Shown here in pieces: positions 31,064-40,200 of a DNA stretch of 46,382 nt. The notes under the pieces were generated by a model that saw only the letters and a program-made list of their open reading frames with translations, was not told where the DNA came from and searched no databases. Position 1 is the stretch's first letter; each line of letters starts with the position of its first letter. The DNA is from Methanobacteriota archaeon (GTDB lineage: Archaea; Thermoplasmatota; Poseidoniia; Poseidoniales; Thalassarchaeaceae): NCBI GenBank assembly GCA_002719615.1, contig PBHZ01000010.1:1-46382 (forward strand), read 5' to 3'. Position numbers and translations under genes: made by a program.

Positions 31064-32746
31064 TCATTCTTCTTCAGTATGAAGTGGAGTGGGTTTTCCA
31101 GATTCATTACTTTCGAATGTGGGTACTACTTCAGTATCCAATACTGCTCCACTCGCTAAAATCTTACGAATAGAGGTAGATGAAGTCAACGGATATGAAG
31201 TAGGAGCAAATGTTGTCTCAGATATACTCACTTGAGAATTTACCTTATCTCCTCTATATAATCCACTTACAATATTGGTAGCGTGGAATATTGCTCCCAA
31301 AACAGTACCATAGAAAATTACTGAACCAGATTTCCTCATAGTTTGAGAAAGTGTACTAGGATCTTCGACAAGGGCTTCCGCCAATGCAAGATCAGTGATG
31401 TCTGATATTAGTGTAAGAACTAATCCTAATATGGCCCCTCCAGACAACATCCAAAATGCCATTCTAGCTCTATTTTGTGAAAGCGGATATCTTCCACTAG
31501 CTGCAGGTAATACTTGTAATGCTGCACCCAAAGTTAGTGGGATAAAAACAGTCCAGATAGTCATTAATTGAATTATATTAGAAATCCCAGTAAGTTCATT
31601 TACTCCGCTCAGATAATCGGTTTGTATAAATAAAGACCCAATACCTAACGGAAGTAGCATCCAAGCTCCAAAATTTATTTCTGGAATACCTGCTGAATCT
31701 GGGTTTTCTACGAAGGTATCAGTACCACGAAGTGTGATTAATATGTTTGATGATAGCGCTATTATTGGAATTATGGCTAATGCCATCAAAAAAGATCCAA
31801 TTACATTGTCTTGATTTGTAATAACTAATTCCGCTGTTGATAATCCAAGCATATCTACAGCCATTATTGGGTGAACATCCCCGAGTGGGTTAATTGTAAA
31901 TAATGTTCCAAATATAACTACACCTGCAACGGTTCTTGACCATAATGCATTTCCAGATCCATAACTAGCTGAATAAAGTGCTATTCCAGCTATTGATGAA
32001 AACCAGAATGTAGCACCAAATAGATGGTATGCCAACCATTGACCAATTCCTTCATCATATGCACCACTAACAAGTATAGATATGATAGCAATCGGTGAAC
32101 CAATTAATCCAAAGATAATCAACCAACCTGGTGTTGCCAGCGAGACATCTGAATTTGCTTTAGTGAGTAATTGATTAGCTGTAATAGCGGTGGCGACAAG
32201 CAAATTTACTGCTGTTCCAATCAAAATAATATCTAAACCCAAAATTTCGCTACTTTGAGAGCCAATGATGAGAATTATTACTGATATTGTCCATAAAAAA
32301 GAAGTTAAGACAGCGTTCTTCTCACTTGCTAAATCGACTTCCAATAATGAAGGGAGTATATGTAATCCTGAGCCAATAATGAACATTCCGACTGCACCAA
32401 ATAATGCAGCAAATTTACCTGCATAGAAAAGTTCTGATGAAAGAGCATTGTATCCCCAAGCTTCCAAACTATGCAGAGCAATTGGATCATGTCCGAGCCA
32501 AAGACCTATGAAAGTAAGAGTTGCAGAAACGAATAACCAAATTGTTCCTTGAATAATCCAGATCTTTGACCCAGAACCTTTTCTTCCTTCTACAAGATCT
32601 GAACCTGGCCCTAACGCCTTCTCGAGCATAAACATAGTCAAGCCACGCACAACTTCTCCTAATACGCCAAGACCTCTTTGAATTAGGATATAAGAAATAA
32701 TAATGAGTGCCCAAAAAATCAATAATGTTGATAATATTGTATCCAT
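31064..32746 (-). CDS. Heme-copper-oxidase-fold membrane protein lacking metal ligands
   Basis: A 560-residue polytopic protein (about 12-14 helices). Parts align by eye with CcoN-type subunit I: GIGQWLAYHLFGATFWFSSI with the QWWYGHNAVGFF region, and LGAALQVLPAASGRYPL, then FWMLSGGAILGLVL, with the GALYHLVPKVFGRE ... FWLATIG region of helix X-XI. In that alignment the CuB/heme histidines are gone: HH before helix VIII becomes part of NPLGDVHPIM, the HVH of helix X becomes nonpolar residues, and the helix II His is missing. So fold homology is likely but oxidase activity is not. The 92-residue membrane protein upstream is its neighbour. The similarity is by eye only; an unrelated transporter is the alternative. 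Confidence 0.55.
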   Translation of the reverse strand: MDTILSTLLIFWALIIISYILIQRGLGVLGEVVRGLTMFMLEKALGPGSDLVEGRKGSGSKIWIIQGTIWLFVSATLTFIGLWLGHDPIALHSLEAWGYNALSSELFYAGKFAALFGAVGMFIIGSGLHILPSLLEVDLASEKNAVLTSFLWTISVIILIIGSQSSEILGLDIILIGTAVNLLVATAITANQLLTKANSDVSLATPGWLIIFGLIGSPIAIISILVSGAYDEGIGQWLAYHLFGATFWFSSIAGIALYSASYGSGNALWSRTVAGVVIFGTLFTINPLGDVHPIMAVDMLGLSTAELVITNQDNVIGSFLMALAIIPIIALSSNILITLRGTDTFVENPDSAGIPEINFGAWMLLPLGIGSLFIQTDYLSGVNELTGISNIIQLMTIWTVFIPLTLGAALQVLPAASGRYPLSQNRARMAFWMLSGGAILGLVLTLISDITDLALAEALVEDPSTLSQTMRKSGSVIFYGTVLGAIFHATNIVSGLYRGDKVNSQVSISETTFAPTSYPLTSSTSIRKILASGAVLDTEVVPTFESNESGKPTPLHTEEE

Positions 32747-32755
32747 TTTAAAACC

Positions 32756-33034
32756 TCATTCAATAGTAGCCTCTGTAAGAATAGTGCCTAGAATAGCAAA
32801 TGCACCAATCATAGCACCCAGTATGAAGAACCAAATTCCTGAATCAAATACACCCTCGAACATGGGCAGAAGAGAAGAAAGGACAGGTAAATCTTGTCCA
32901 GGATATAATATATTATATATTACTAAGAAAATTAGTGCTGCTACAAAACCAATTACCAAAATTACCCATGAAGAAGATGGTTCCTTCTCACCTTGCAGAA
33001 ACTGACCTATTTTACCTGAACCGTCATTAGACAT
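32756..33034 (-). CDS. Small two-helix membrane protein
   Basis: 92 residues: a polar N-terminus (MSNDGSGKIGQFLQGEKEPS), a helix WVILVIGFVAALIFLVIYNI, an outer loop (YPGQDLPVLSSLLPMFEG) and a second helix IWFFILGAMIGAFAILGTIL. No family recognised. It lies 9 bases before the oxidase-fold gene on the same strand and the two were probably translated from one mRNA, so it may be a small subunit of the same complex (such as the small subunits of cbb3-type oxidases). Inferred from layout. Confidence 0.7.
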   Translation of the reverse strand: MSNDGSGKIGQFLQGEKEPSSSWVILVIGFVAALIFLVIYNILYPGQDLPVLSSLLPMFEGVFDSGIWFFILGAMIGAFAILGTILTEATIE

Positions 33035-33125
33035 TGCGACACCACATACATCCCACCGCGTAGGACATGCTCAACCACTGAAGATTGCCCCTTAAGCATT
33101 AGGAGAAAGATGTGGTTGCTTTGGC

Positions 33126-34361
33126 TCATGGGGCACGAACGGTATCAGTTCTGGAAGATCTACGATCTAATCCAGATCCAAGAGAAATTGGGAGATTATT
33201 ATCATTGAAAATTTCGGCACTCCAGACCTTTTTGCACGAACAATCAATGCCTGAAAATTCTTCTAAGATACCAGATACAGAATATCTTTCTATTGCTGCA
33301 ACAACATCTTCATCACAAGAACCACAATTGTGCGCCCCCCTTATTCTACCTCCGGCAGTTGGATGTACAATAGTGCGACAATCCAGTTGTGATATTTCTG
33401 AATGAGTTTTTTCAATCATATCTACCAAAGACCATAACCATGGTGGCCTAAATTCTCTATTTCTAAATAAACGGTCTACAATTGTACTTCTTTGAATATT
33501 CATAGGGTTAATTGAAACTTCATCAGAAAGAGGAGCTACTTGCTTAACCCATTCTATTGTGTGATTTAAGGCATCACCTTCTGACATAAATGGTGGTTTA
33601 AATATTAAATATGTTTTAATTCTAAGATTATTTTCTCTGAGTAAATCAACTGCATTATGCCATTGTTTAGTGGAAAATCCTTTATTTACATGAAATCTTA
33701 ACACAGTATCATCATATGCTTCAAGTCCTAAAGCAATTGTACAACCTGGATGTTTTTTGGCTAGCCATTTGATTTTTTTTGGATGACATAATTGTGCTTG
33801 AGCTTCAACCACTAAGTGTATTTTTCTTTCAAAAGTTTCAACTAAAACTGATTCTTGGAAATCTACAGGAATTTCTTGATCCTCAAAAAAAGTCCCTGAG
33901 GTATATACCTTAATCATCTTACAGCCGTCAAAATCATTTGTTTGCCGCTTAGCTTCTTCCCATTGAGCAAAAAGATTTGCAGAGGTAACATCATCCCTTA
34001 CATCATTAAAATATCCACAAAATGTACATCCAGATTTCCACCACCAAACACAACCCTTGGTTCTAAGAATAACTGTAGCTGCAATACAGGACGTTCCATC
34101 CGGTAAATTTTCTGGGGTTTTGTAAACTATAGCTGGCTTATCTGCATCCCATGATTCTCTTCTTGAAATTGAATATGGAGTGTTCTCTGGAGCTTTGACT
34201 AGATGATGTATTTTAATGGCTTTTTTACCATTCCCCAATAAGCCAGATGCTATAGCCATAATTGATGCGTGGGACATTTGGTCTTGATACTGCCGTATGG
34301 TTACGAAATTATACATTAACGAAAATATACTATGAAAGTCTGTTGTTTTATCCCGAAACAT
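33126..34361 (-). CDS. Archaeosine biosynthesis radical SAM protein RaSEA
   Basis: A 411-residue radical SAM enzyme. The cluster motif is Cys104-x7-Cys112-x2-Cys115 in RTKGCVWWWKSGCTFCGYFN, the arrangement of the RaSEA family, which together with ArcS converts the guanine derivative at tRNA position 15 to archaeosine. Supporting segments: KVYTSGTFFEDQEIP, the beta strand EAQAQLCHPKKIKWLAKKHP, TIALGLEAYDDTVLRF and KTYLIFKPPFMSEGDA. A second start at ATG 34277 (MSHASIMAIAS) would remove a 28-residue N-terminal extension and is equally possible. ArcS and the tRNA-guanine transglycosylase are not in the window. Confidence 0.85.
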   Translation of the reverse strand: MFRDKTTDFHSIFSLMYNFVTIRQYQDQMSHASIMAIASGLLGNGKKAIKIHHLVKAPENTPYSISRRESWDADKPAIVYKTPENLPDGTSCIAATVILRTKGCVWWWKSGCTFCGYFNDVRDDVTSANLFAQWEEAKRQTNDFDGCKMIKVYTSGTFFEDQEIPVDFQESVLVETFERKIHLVVEAQAQLCHPKKIKWLAKKHPGCTIALGLEAYDDTVLRFHVNKGFSTKQWHNAVDLLRENNLRIKTYLIFKPPFMSEGDALNHTIEWVKQVAPLSDEVSINPMNIQRSTIVDRLFRNREFRPPWLWSLVDMIEKTHSEISQLDCRTIVHPTAGGRIRGAHNCGSCDEDVVAAIERYSVSGILEEFSGIDCSCKKVWSAEIFNDNNLPISLGSGLDRRSSRTDTVRAP

Positions 34362-34398
34362 CTTCTCTGAATACTCTTACGGACTATTGGGTGTACCA

Positions 34399-35124
34399 AT
34401 GAAGGGGTTCATTATTATTCAAAATTTTTTAACAGCACTAGTAATACCAATCTTCGCCGCTATAATTGGAATTACAGCGATTCCTGCTTTAGCATTATTT
34501 AATTATGGATATCAAATTTCTACTTCTAATACTGAAAATTACTTCTTGGAATTGATGGGGATTGGAGTTTCTCTTGGATTATTTATTATGGCTTGGGGCA
34601 TTAGTTTAGTGATATTTAGCGGTTTCATGGCAGGTCTTTTGAGGCCGAGACTAGCACCGGGAAAATATCCATTACAATCATTTGTTACAATTCAATGGGC
34701 ATGGTCAATGATTTTTCATAAAGCTGCTTTATTTTTCTTACCTAATCTAGTTCCATCTTTTATTGGAAATACTTACTACAGGCTTTCTGGGGCAAAAATT
34801 GGCAGAGGTGCACAAATAAATACCCCAAACGTTAATGATTGTGGATCAGTTACAATTGGAGAAAGAGTGGTAATAGGTGGAAAGGCAGTAATTAATGCTC
34901 ATCTAACTGAAAAAGGAGAATTAGTCATGGCACCAGTAGTTATTGGAAATGATGCACTTATCGGTACTGAATCAATTATTCAACCAGGATGTACTATTGG
35001 AGAAGGTGCAGTTATAGCATCAAGAGCAGTTGTGCCTAAATGGACTAATGTGCCTGCAGGAGAAGTTTGGGGCGGATTACCAGCAAAATGTATCCGTTTA
35101 GTAGATGGTTCAAAACCGAAATAA
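34399..35124 (+). CDS. Membrane hexapeptide-repeat acyltransferase-like protein
   Basis: About 241 residues from ATG 34399 (the frame is also open from TTG 34387). Two or three N-terminal membrane helices (LTALVIPIFAAIIGITAIPA; GIGVSLGLFIMAWGISLVIF) precede a left-handed beta-helix of hexapeptide repeats: GAKIGRGAQI, GSVTIGERVVIGGKAVI, VVIGNDALIGTESIIQPG, TIGEGAVIASRAVV and a family-type end, VWGGLPAKCIRLV. The fold transfers acyl groups or binds CoA, typically to sugars or amino sugars. The fusion to membrane helices suggests work on lipid-linked sugars at the membrane. Substrate unknown. Confidence 0.8.
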   Translation: MKGFIIIQNFLTALVIPIFAAIIGITAIPALALFNYGYQISTSNTENYFLELMGIGVSLGLFIMAWGISLVIFSGFMAGLLRPRLAPGKYPLQSFVTIQWAWSMIFHKAALFFLPNLVPSFIGNTYYRLSGAKIGRGAQINTPNVNDCGSVTIGERVVIGGKAVINAHLTEKGELVMAPVVIGNDALIGTESIIQPGCTIGEGAVIASRAVVPKWTNVPAGEVWGGLPAKCIRLVDGSKPK

Positions 35125-35128
35125 GTGT

Positions 35129-35758
35129 TTATTCTGTTTCGTCGGAATCTTCTGATTTTTCTTGCGAAGCTTGTTCTTTAACAGCATCAAGAGCTTCATT
35201 CATACGGTCTTTGAATGTATCTTGCTTTTGCCGGAACTCAGCCATAGCTTGTACTGCACTGTCTATCATCTCATATCTAGTTTGAATAGCTTCATTGAGG
35301 TTTTCAAATAATTGCATATGTTGAACATACCAGTCATCCCTTGCAGACATTTCAGTAGTTGCTGTTTGTAAAGCTTCATCTAATTCTTCGGCTACTTCGA
35401 AAACACGCCCTAACCTTGCCTTTTCTCTGGAATACATTTCTTCTGTTTTCTCTAGTTTTGGTTCAAGATGTTCTATAGTTTTATTTGCCTTGGCACGCTC
35501 TAATTCCATTGCTCTCAAACGCTCATCTTTCTCATCCAGAAGTGCTTGAATTCCTTCTTTCTCAATTTCACTATTTACAGCCTCTTTTTCTAAAACTTCA
35601 ATAATGGCTTGTAATTCTTCATTTAGCTTTGATGATTCATTATATGCAATATATAATTTTTCTAATCTATCATTTGCTATTCTCAAATCCTCTTCTAAAT
35701 TTACTGAAGATGGAGCGTTTGGTTCAGGAAAACCGATTCCATTTTCGCCTTCGTTCAT
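35129..35758 (-). CDS. Coiled-coil protein, unknown
   Basis: About 209 residues from ATG 35758; a GTG start at 35785 would add nine. After an acidic N-terminus (MNEGENGIGFPEPNAPSS) almost everything is heptad-patterned helix, charged and without Pro (RIANDRLEKLYIAYNESSKL; EGIQALLDEKDERLRAMELE; KLEKTEEMYSREKARLGRVF), so a long dimeric coiled coil is expected. The end is acidic. No catalytic motif is visible. It follows the M20 peptidase, 81 bases after its stop; a CCGCCGA core resembling the polB element is upstream. Structural or adapter role is inferred. Confidence 0.7.
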   Translation of the reverse strand: MNEGENGIGFPEPNAPSSVNLEEDLRIANDRLEKLYIAYNESSKLNEELQAIIEVLEKEAVNSEIEKEGIQALLDEKDERLRAMELERAKANKTIEHLEPKLEKTEEMYSREKARLGRVFEVAEELDEALQTATTEMSARDDWYVQHMQLFENLNEAIQTRYEMIDSAVQAMAEFRQKQDTFKDRMNEALDAVKEQASQEKSEDSDETE

Positions 35759-35839
35759 GTCTGCCTCGATATGTTCCACAACCACATCTGATTTAACATC
35801 GGCGGAATTAATATCATTCTTGAGTCAAAAAATACAATT

Positions 35840-37252
35840 TTAACTTGATATTGCAGCGATTGTTGCAGAAAGAACAGCAGTTAGTCTTTTTGAGGATGGA
35901 ATGTGAAGTTTTTCATCTGGCCCATGAGCATTGTTACCTGGTCCGCCGGTACCAGTACAAAGGAATTTAGTATCTGGATATTTTTCTTGTATCATAGCCA
36001 TAAAAGGAATCGTTCCTCCAACCCATGTGGCCAATGGAGGTAATCCAGTTATATACATAGAAGCATCATGTAATGATTGAAGTAGTGCTCCTTCCAAAGG
36101 AGGTGCATGAAAACCATCTGCCGAAGAGTCTAGGGAGAAGTTGACTTGTGAGCCAAATGGAGGATTGTCTTCTAATTTTTCTTTGATTATTTTCTCAACA
36201 GAATTTGCCTTTATACCAGGAGGGATTCTAAAACTTAATTTAAAGTCAGTATTAGTACGTAGTACATTACCTGCATTTTGTACCGAGGGTATGCCATCTG
36301 CACCTATTACAGTCAATGCTGGTCTCCAATTAACATCGAGTAAGCTTTCTTCAACAGATTCTGATTGTGAAATCAGTGTATCTATTACAGGTAAAGTCTC
36401 CCATATCGAATTTCCAATTATTTCTGCAAGAGTTTTTGCTTGCTCTCGAATTGTTTCAGTTATTGTAGTATGCATTTCAGGAATTATGATTTCACCGGTA
36501 AGAGAATCTTCGACTCTATCTAAAAGAATTCTTTGAATTCTAAATGAAGATGGTATAGTTCCACCAGACATTCCTGAATGTACTCCTTCATGAGATACTT
36601 TTACAGAAAGCGTCCCTGATACTAATCCTCTCAGAGCTTCAGTTGTCCAAATATGGTCATAATCAGGCCCACCACTATCTAATACCACAACTAAGTCAGG
36701 ATTTCCAAGTTGATCAGTTAATTTTTCAAGGTAAGGAGGTAAATCGAAAGAGCCAGATTCTTCACATGTTTCAATCAAGAATTTGCAGGTTGGATGAGGA
36801 ATTCCGAGTTCTTGTAGTATTCTCAATGCTGTAACACAAAGATAGCCGCCATAACCATCGTCTAATGCTCCCCGACCGAATAGCCATGGATCTCTTCTAA
36901 CTCCTTTCAAAGGATGTAACCCTTCAGACCACAGTTCTGGTTTAGAAGGTTGCTTGTCTAAATGAGAATAAAATATTACTTCACCTGGCCCTGTTCCTTC
37001 TACATTAACCAGAAGAACAGGAGTAGAATTTTCTATTTTATGTACTTCGTATGACATTCCAGAAAGTTTTTGTTTATCTAGCCAGGAACAAAATAAATTA
37101 ATTGTTGCGTCTAATTCTCCTTTATTTGCCCAATTGGGCTCAAATGCAGGAGAAAGTGCTTCAATTTCAATAAATTTTTTCAAACTGGGTAAGATTGATT
37201 CTTCCCATAATTCATCACTACGTTTCATCAATGCATCGAGGTCAAGAGGCAT
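35840..37252 (-). CDS. M20-family metallopeptidase
   Basis: About 470 residues from ATG 37252 (a TTG start at 37276 adds eight). Motifs: EVIFYSHLDKQPS with the zinc-binding His and the catalytic Asp, LFGRGALDDGYGG with the bridging Asp, IETCEESGS with the general-base Glu and the next metal ligand, then DSGGPDYDH, and a C-terminal GPGNNAHGPDE with the last His. The dimerisation domain lies in the middle (GLVSGTLSVKVSHEGVHSGM). This is the dipeptidase/acetylornithine-deacetylase-like group that hydrolyses short peptides or N-acyl amino acids in the cytosol. It follows addA by 45 bases on the same strand. Confidence 0.9.
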   Translation of the reverse strand: MPLDLDALMKRSDELWEESILPSLKKFIEIEALSPAFEPNWANKGELDATINLFCSWLDKQKLSGMSYEVHKIENSTPVLLVNVEGTGPGEVIFYSHLDKQPSKPELWSEGLHPLKGVRRDPWLFGRGALDDGYGGYLCVTALRILQELGIPHPTCKFLIETCEESGSFDLPPYLEKLTDQLGNPDLVVVLDSGGPDYDHIWTTEALRGLVSGTLSVKVSHEGVHSGMSGGTIPSSFRIQRILLDRVEDSLTGEIIIPEMHTTITETIREQAKTLAEIIGNSIWETLPVIDTLISQSESVEESLLDVNWRPALTVIGADGIPSVQNAGNVLRTNTDFKLSFRIPPGIKANSVEKIIKEKLEDNPPFGSQVNFSLDSSADGFHAPPLEGALLQSLHDASMYITGLPPLATWVGGTIPFMAMIQEKYPDTKFLCTGTGGPGNNAHGPDEKLHIPSSKRLTAVLSATIAAISS

Positions 37253-37297
37253 GATGTCCTGTCTACCACCTTGCAAATGTATTCTTCGTTTAATTAG

Positions 37298-40200
37298 TTA
37301 ATTTAACGGGCCACAGATAGGTAATTCTCCTTGATTAAATGGACATTTATGACATATGTCAGATTTACTTGATTCTAAAGGAGGGAAATTAGAAAGTGAT
37401 ACATTAGAGCCTAGAGACATTCTAGCTGCTAATGATAAATTTTCTTCTAAATCATCTAATGCATTTTGTAACATATCATCTGGATAGACTACTAATCTTC
37501 CTGTGACTCCAATCAAAATTGCTGGAGAAAGGACTTTTCTTGAAGGAAAACCATATTTTGACCTTTCATTTTCAATATTTTGTAGTGCTATATAGTAAAG
37601 AGCTTGTTGCATTCTATGTTCCAATAAAATTTCTATTTCTGCTTGGCATTTTGGTTCAGTTGAAGTCTCTCCTAATGCTTCAATCAATCCATCTGTATTT
37701 TGATCTATCAATTTACTTGCTTCTTCTGTTTTGAGATCTATGGGGCGAATTGTGGATTTTCCATTAATAACAGTACAAAGTACGAGATCAATAAGACCAC
37801 TCATTTCAATATTAGCAAATTCAATTTTAGATAATGACTCATAGCCTTCAGGAGTCCACCGACTACGAATTAAGCCATTTAAATCTATTTTTTTAGTAAT
37901 GTTAAATGGCATTTCAGTTCTTAATCCCTCAACTCTATGTCCATCAAAAATTTCACCTCTAGATAGTCTACCAAGAGGTCCGGATTTTATCCTATTAATC
38001 ATTAAATTGACTAAATGAGTGGTGCTCTCTCGATCTGCTTCAAAAGGCAATAGCTCATCAAAAACTGTATTATGTATTTCAGGGCTATCAATTAAATCAA
38101 TTTCTCTCTTTATCCATGATTCAGGTAATGGAGTTGATGGATATTCTCCTTTTGGACCGGGATTACCTATACCTATCTCGATTATCCTATGAACTATTGT
38201 ACCAAAAAGAGCAGCGTCAATTCCCCTCGGTAGTCCATTTGTTGAATTTACATCTATTGATGAAATGATAGGTTTAGGAGATAGGCCACCGATTGTCTCA
38301 TACCAATGCCTTCTTGGGCATTTTTCTATGATTGAAATTCTACTTGGTACAATCTTCAATCTTGCAGAGAAATCTGTTCTTGGAGAAATAAGAGAGTTTT
38401 TTTGTCGAGATACAGAATTTCTGGCAAATGTATCTAAATTTTCTATTCTAGTCAAAGGAGTTGATACAGGAGAAGATTGATTTACAGAAATAAAACAATC
38501 AGGATGATGTAATACTGTTAATCCTTTTAATGACTTGGAATTGCCTAAAAATCCCTCAGAAAATAATGAAGATGGGTCAAATTCACGATATCCTCGATTT
38601 TTTATATCTATTTCAGCTGTCAAATCATCAGATTGATCAAGCCACGGTGAATCTTGTTCATTCCTATTGGCTGATCCTTGGCGTAATGATTCTATCCACA
38701 TTTCACCTAATTGAGGTAATGATTCTGAATATGTCCAAGGGAATTTTATTCCTTTTCCATCCACCCATCTAGTGCCTTTTGTTGACCCGACTATGATGAG
38801 TTTATTTTGTGCCCTAGTTGCTCCAACATAAAGAAGTCTACGTGATTCAGCACTTTTGCGTGCTTGGTAAATCTTTCTGACATGTTTCCATAAAGCGGAT
38901 AATGGAGATTTTTCATTAGACCAGGGCTTTGGATTACCGGCGAAAAGCTCCGGCGTTACAATCAGTCTGTTTCTATCATCTATCGTCATATTGGTTTGTC
39001 GACCAGAAAATAAATCTGCAAGAATAACTACTTTGGCTTGTAGTCCTTTTGACCCATGTATAGTCATTACTCTGACTGCATCGCTCGGAGGGATTGTCAC
39101 TGCTTCCAGAGAATTACCACCACTTTCTCTTAAATCGCGTATTTTATCTGCTAAAATAATTGAATCTCCACCAACTTCTCTAGATAAAATTCTTATAATA
39201 TCTATTATTTGTTCTAGGTCTTGTCGAGATACTATATCTGGAAACGCCATTAAAATATCTGACCTATCTACTGTTTCTTCTAAAAGATCGACTATACGTC
39301 CTTCTGAAGAGAGATCTATCCATCTTTGTACCAATTCTTTTTGTCTCTCGTTGATTGTAAAATCTCTTAATCTGATTAGTAAATTATCTTCTTTTTTAGA
39401 GTAAAAAAGATATTCTTGTAGTTTAGCATCATCAAATCCAATCAAAGAAGATCTTGCAACCCAAGAAGCGTGATGTCTGGAAAATGGTCGTGCAATGAAT
39501 TGCAGTAACCCTTCTATTGTATGAGCCGCTGGTCGATCAAGTAATCCTCCTTCACGATCGGCCTGTGCAGGAATTCCTAAGTTGTGCAAATGACGGATTA
39601 TAATATCTCTAATTTTACTCCTACTTGGCAGTAGTATCATTATTTCACTAGGTTCTACAGGATTTTCCGCCGGTAATTCTATCCAATTTCCTCCAGATGA
39701 AATAACTTTTATTGGTTTACCTTCGATTAAATTCTTTATTCTTAGGGCTATCATCAAACTTTGTCTTTCAATAGAATCCGATTTTCCAGGTCCAAATGGA
39801 TCAAGAGGTATTCGTAAATCAGTAGGTGGATTTTCGTCTCCCTCTATACCTAAAGGACAAATCCATTCTAATGACCCTTGAGCATCGATTTTATCCTTAC
39901 TTGGAAATAGACGCTGCGGGCTTGCGTAGAAATTACCGTTGGGAAAATGTCTGTGTTTATCATTAAAGATATCTTGCCACCACTCATTCATAACATTAAG
40001 TAAAGCACCATCAGTCCTGTAATTGATTTGTAAACTAATTAGCCCTTGTTTTCTACATTCTACCTCTTGCGAAGTTGGTATAGGAAGATGAGGGTCAGAT
40101 AAATCAAATGGTATCCATGGTATTAAATTTCGGCCGCCTTCTTCATTTACTTCAGCGCCCTTTATTATATTCAAATTATATGAGTTTCTTGGATCCCGAC

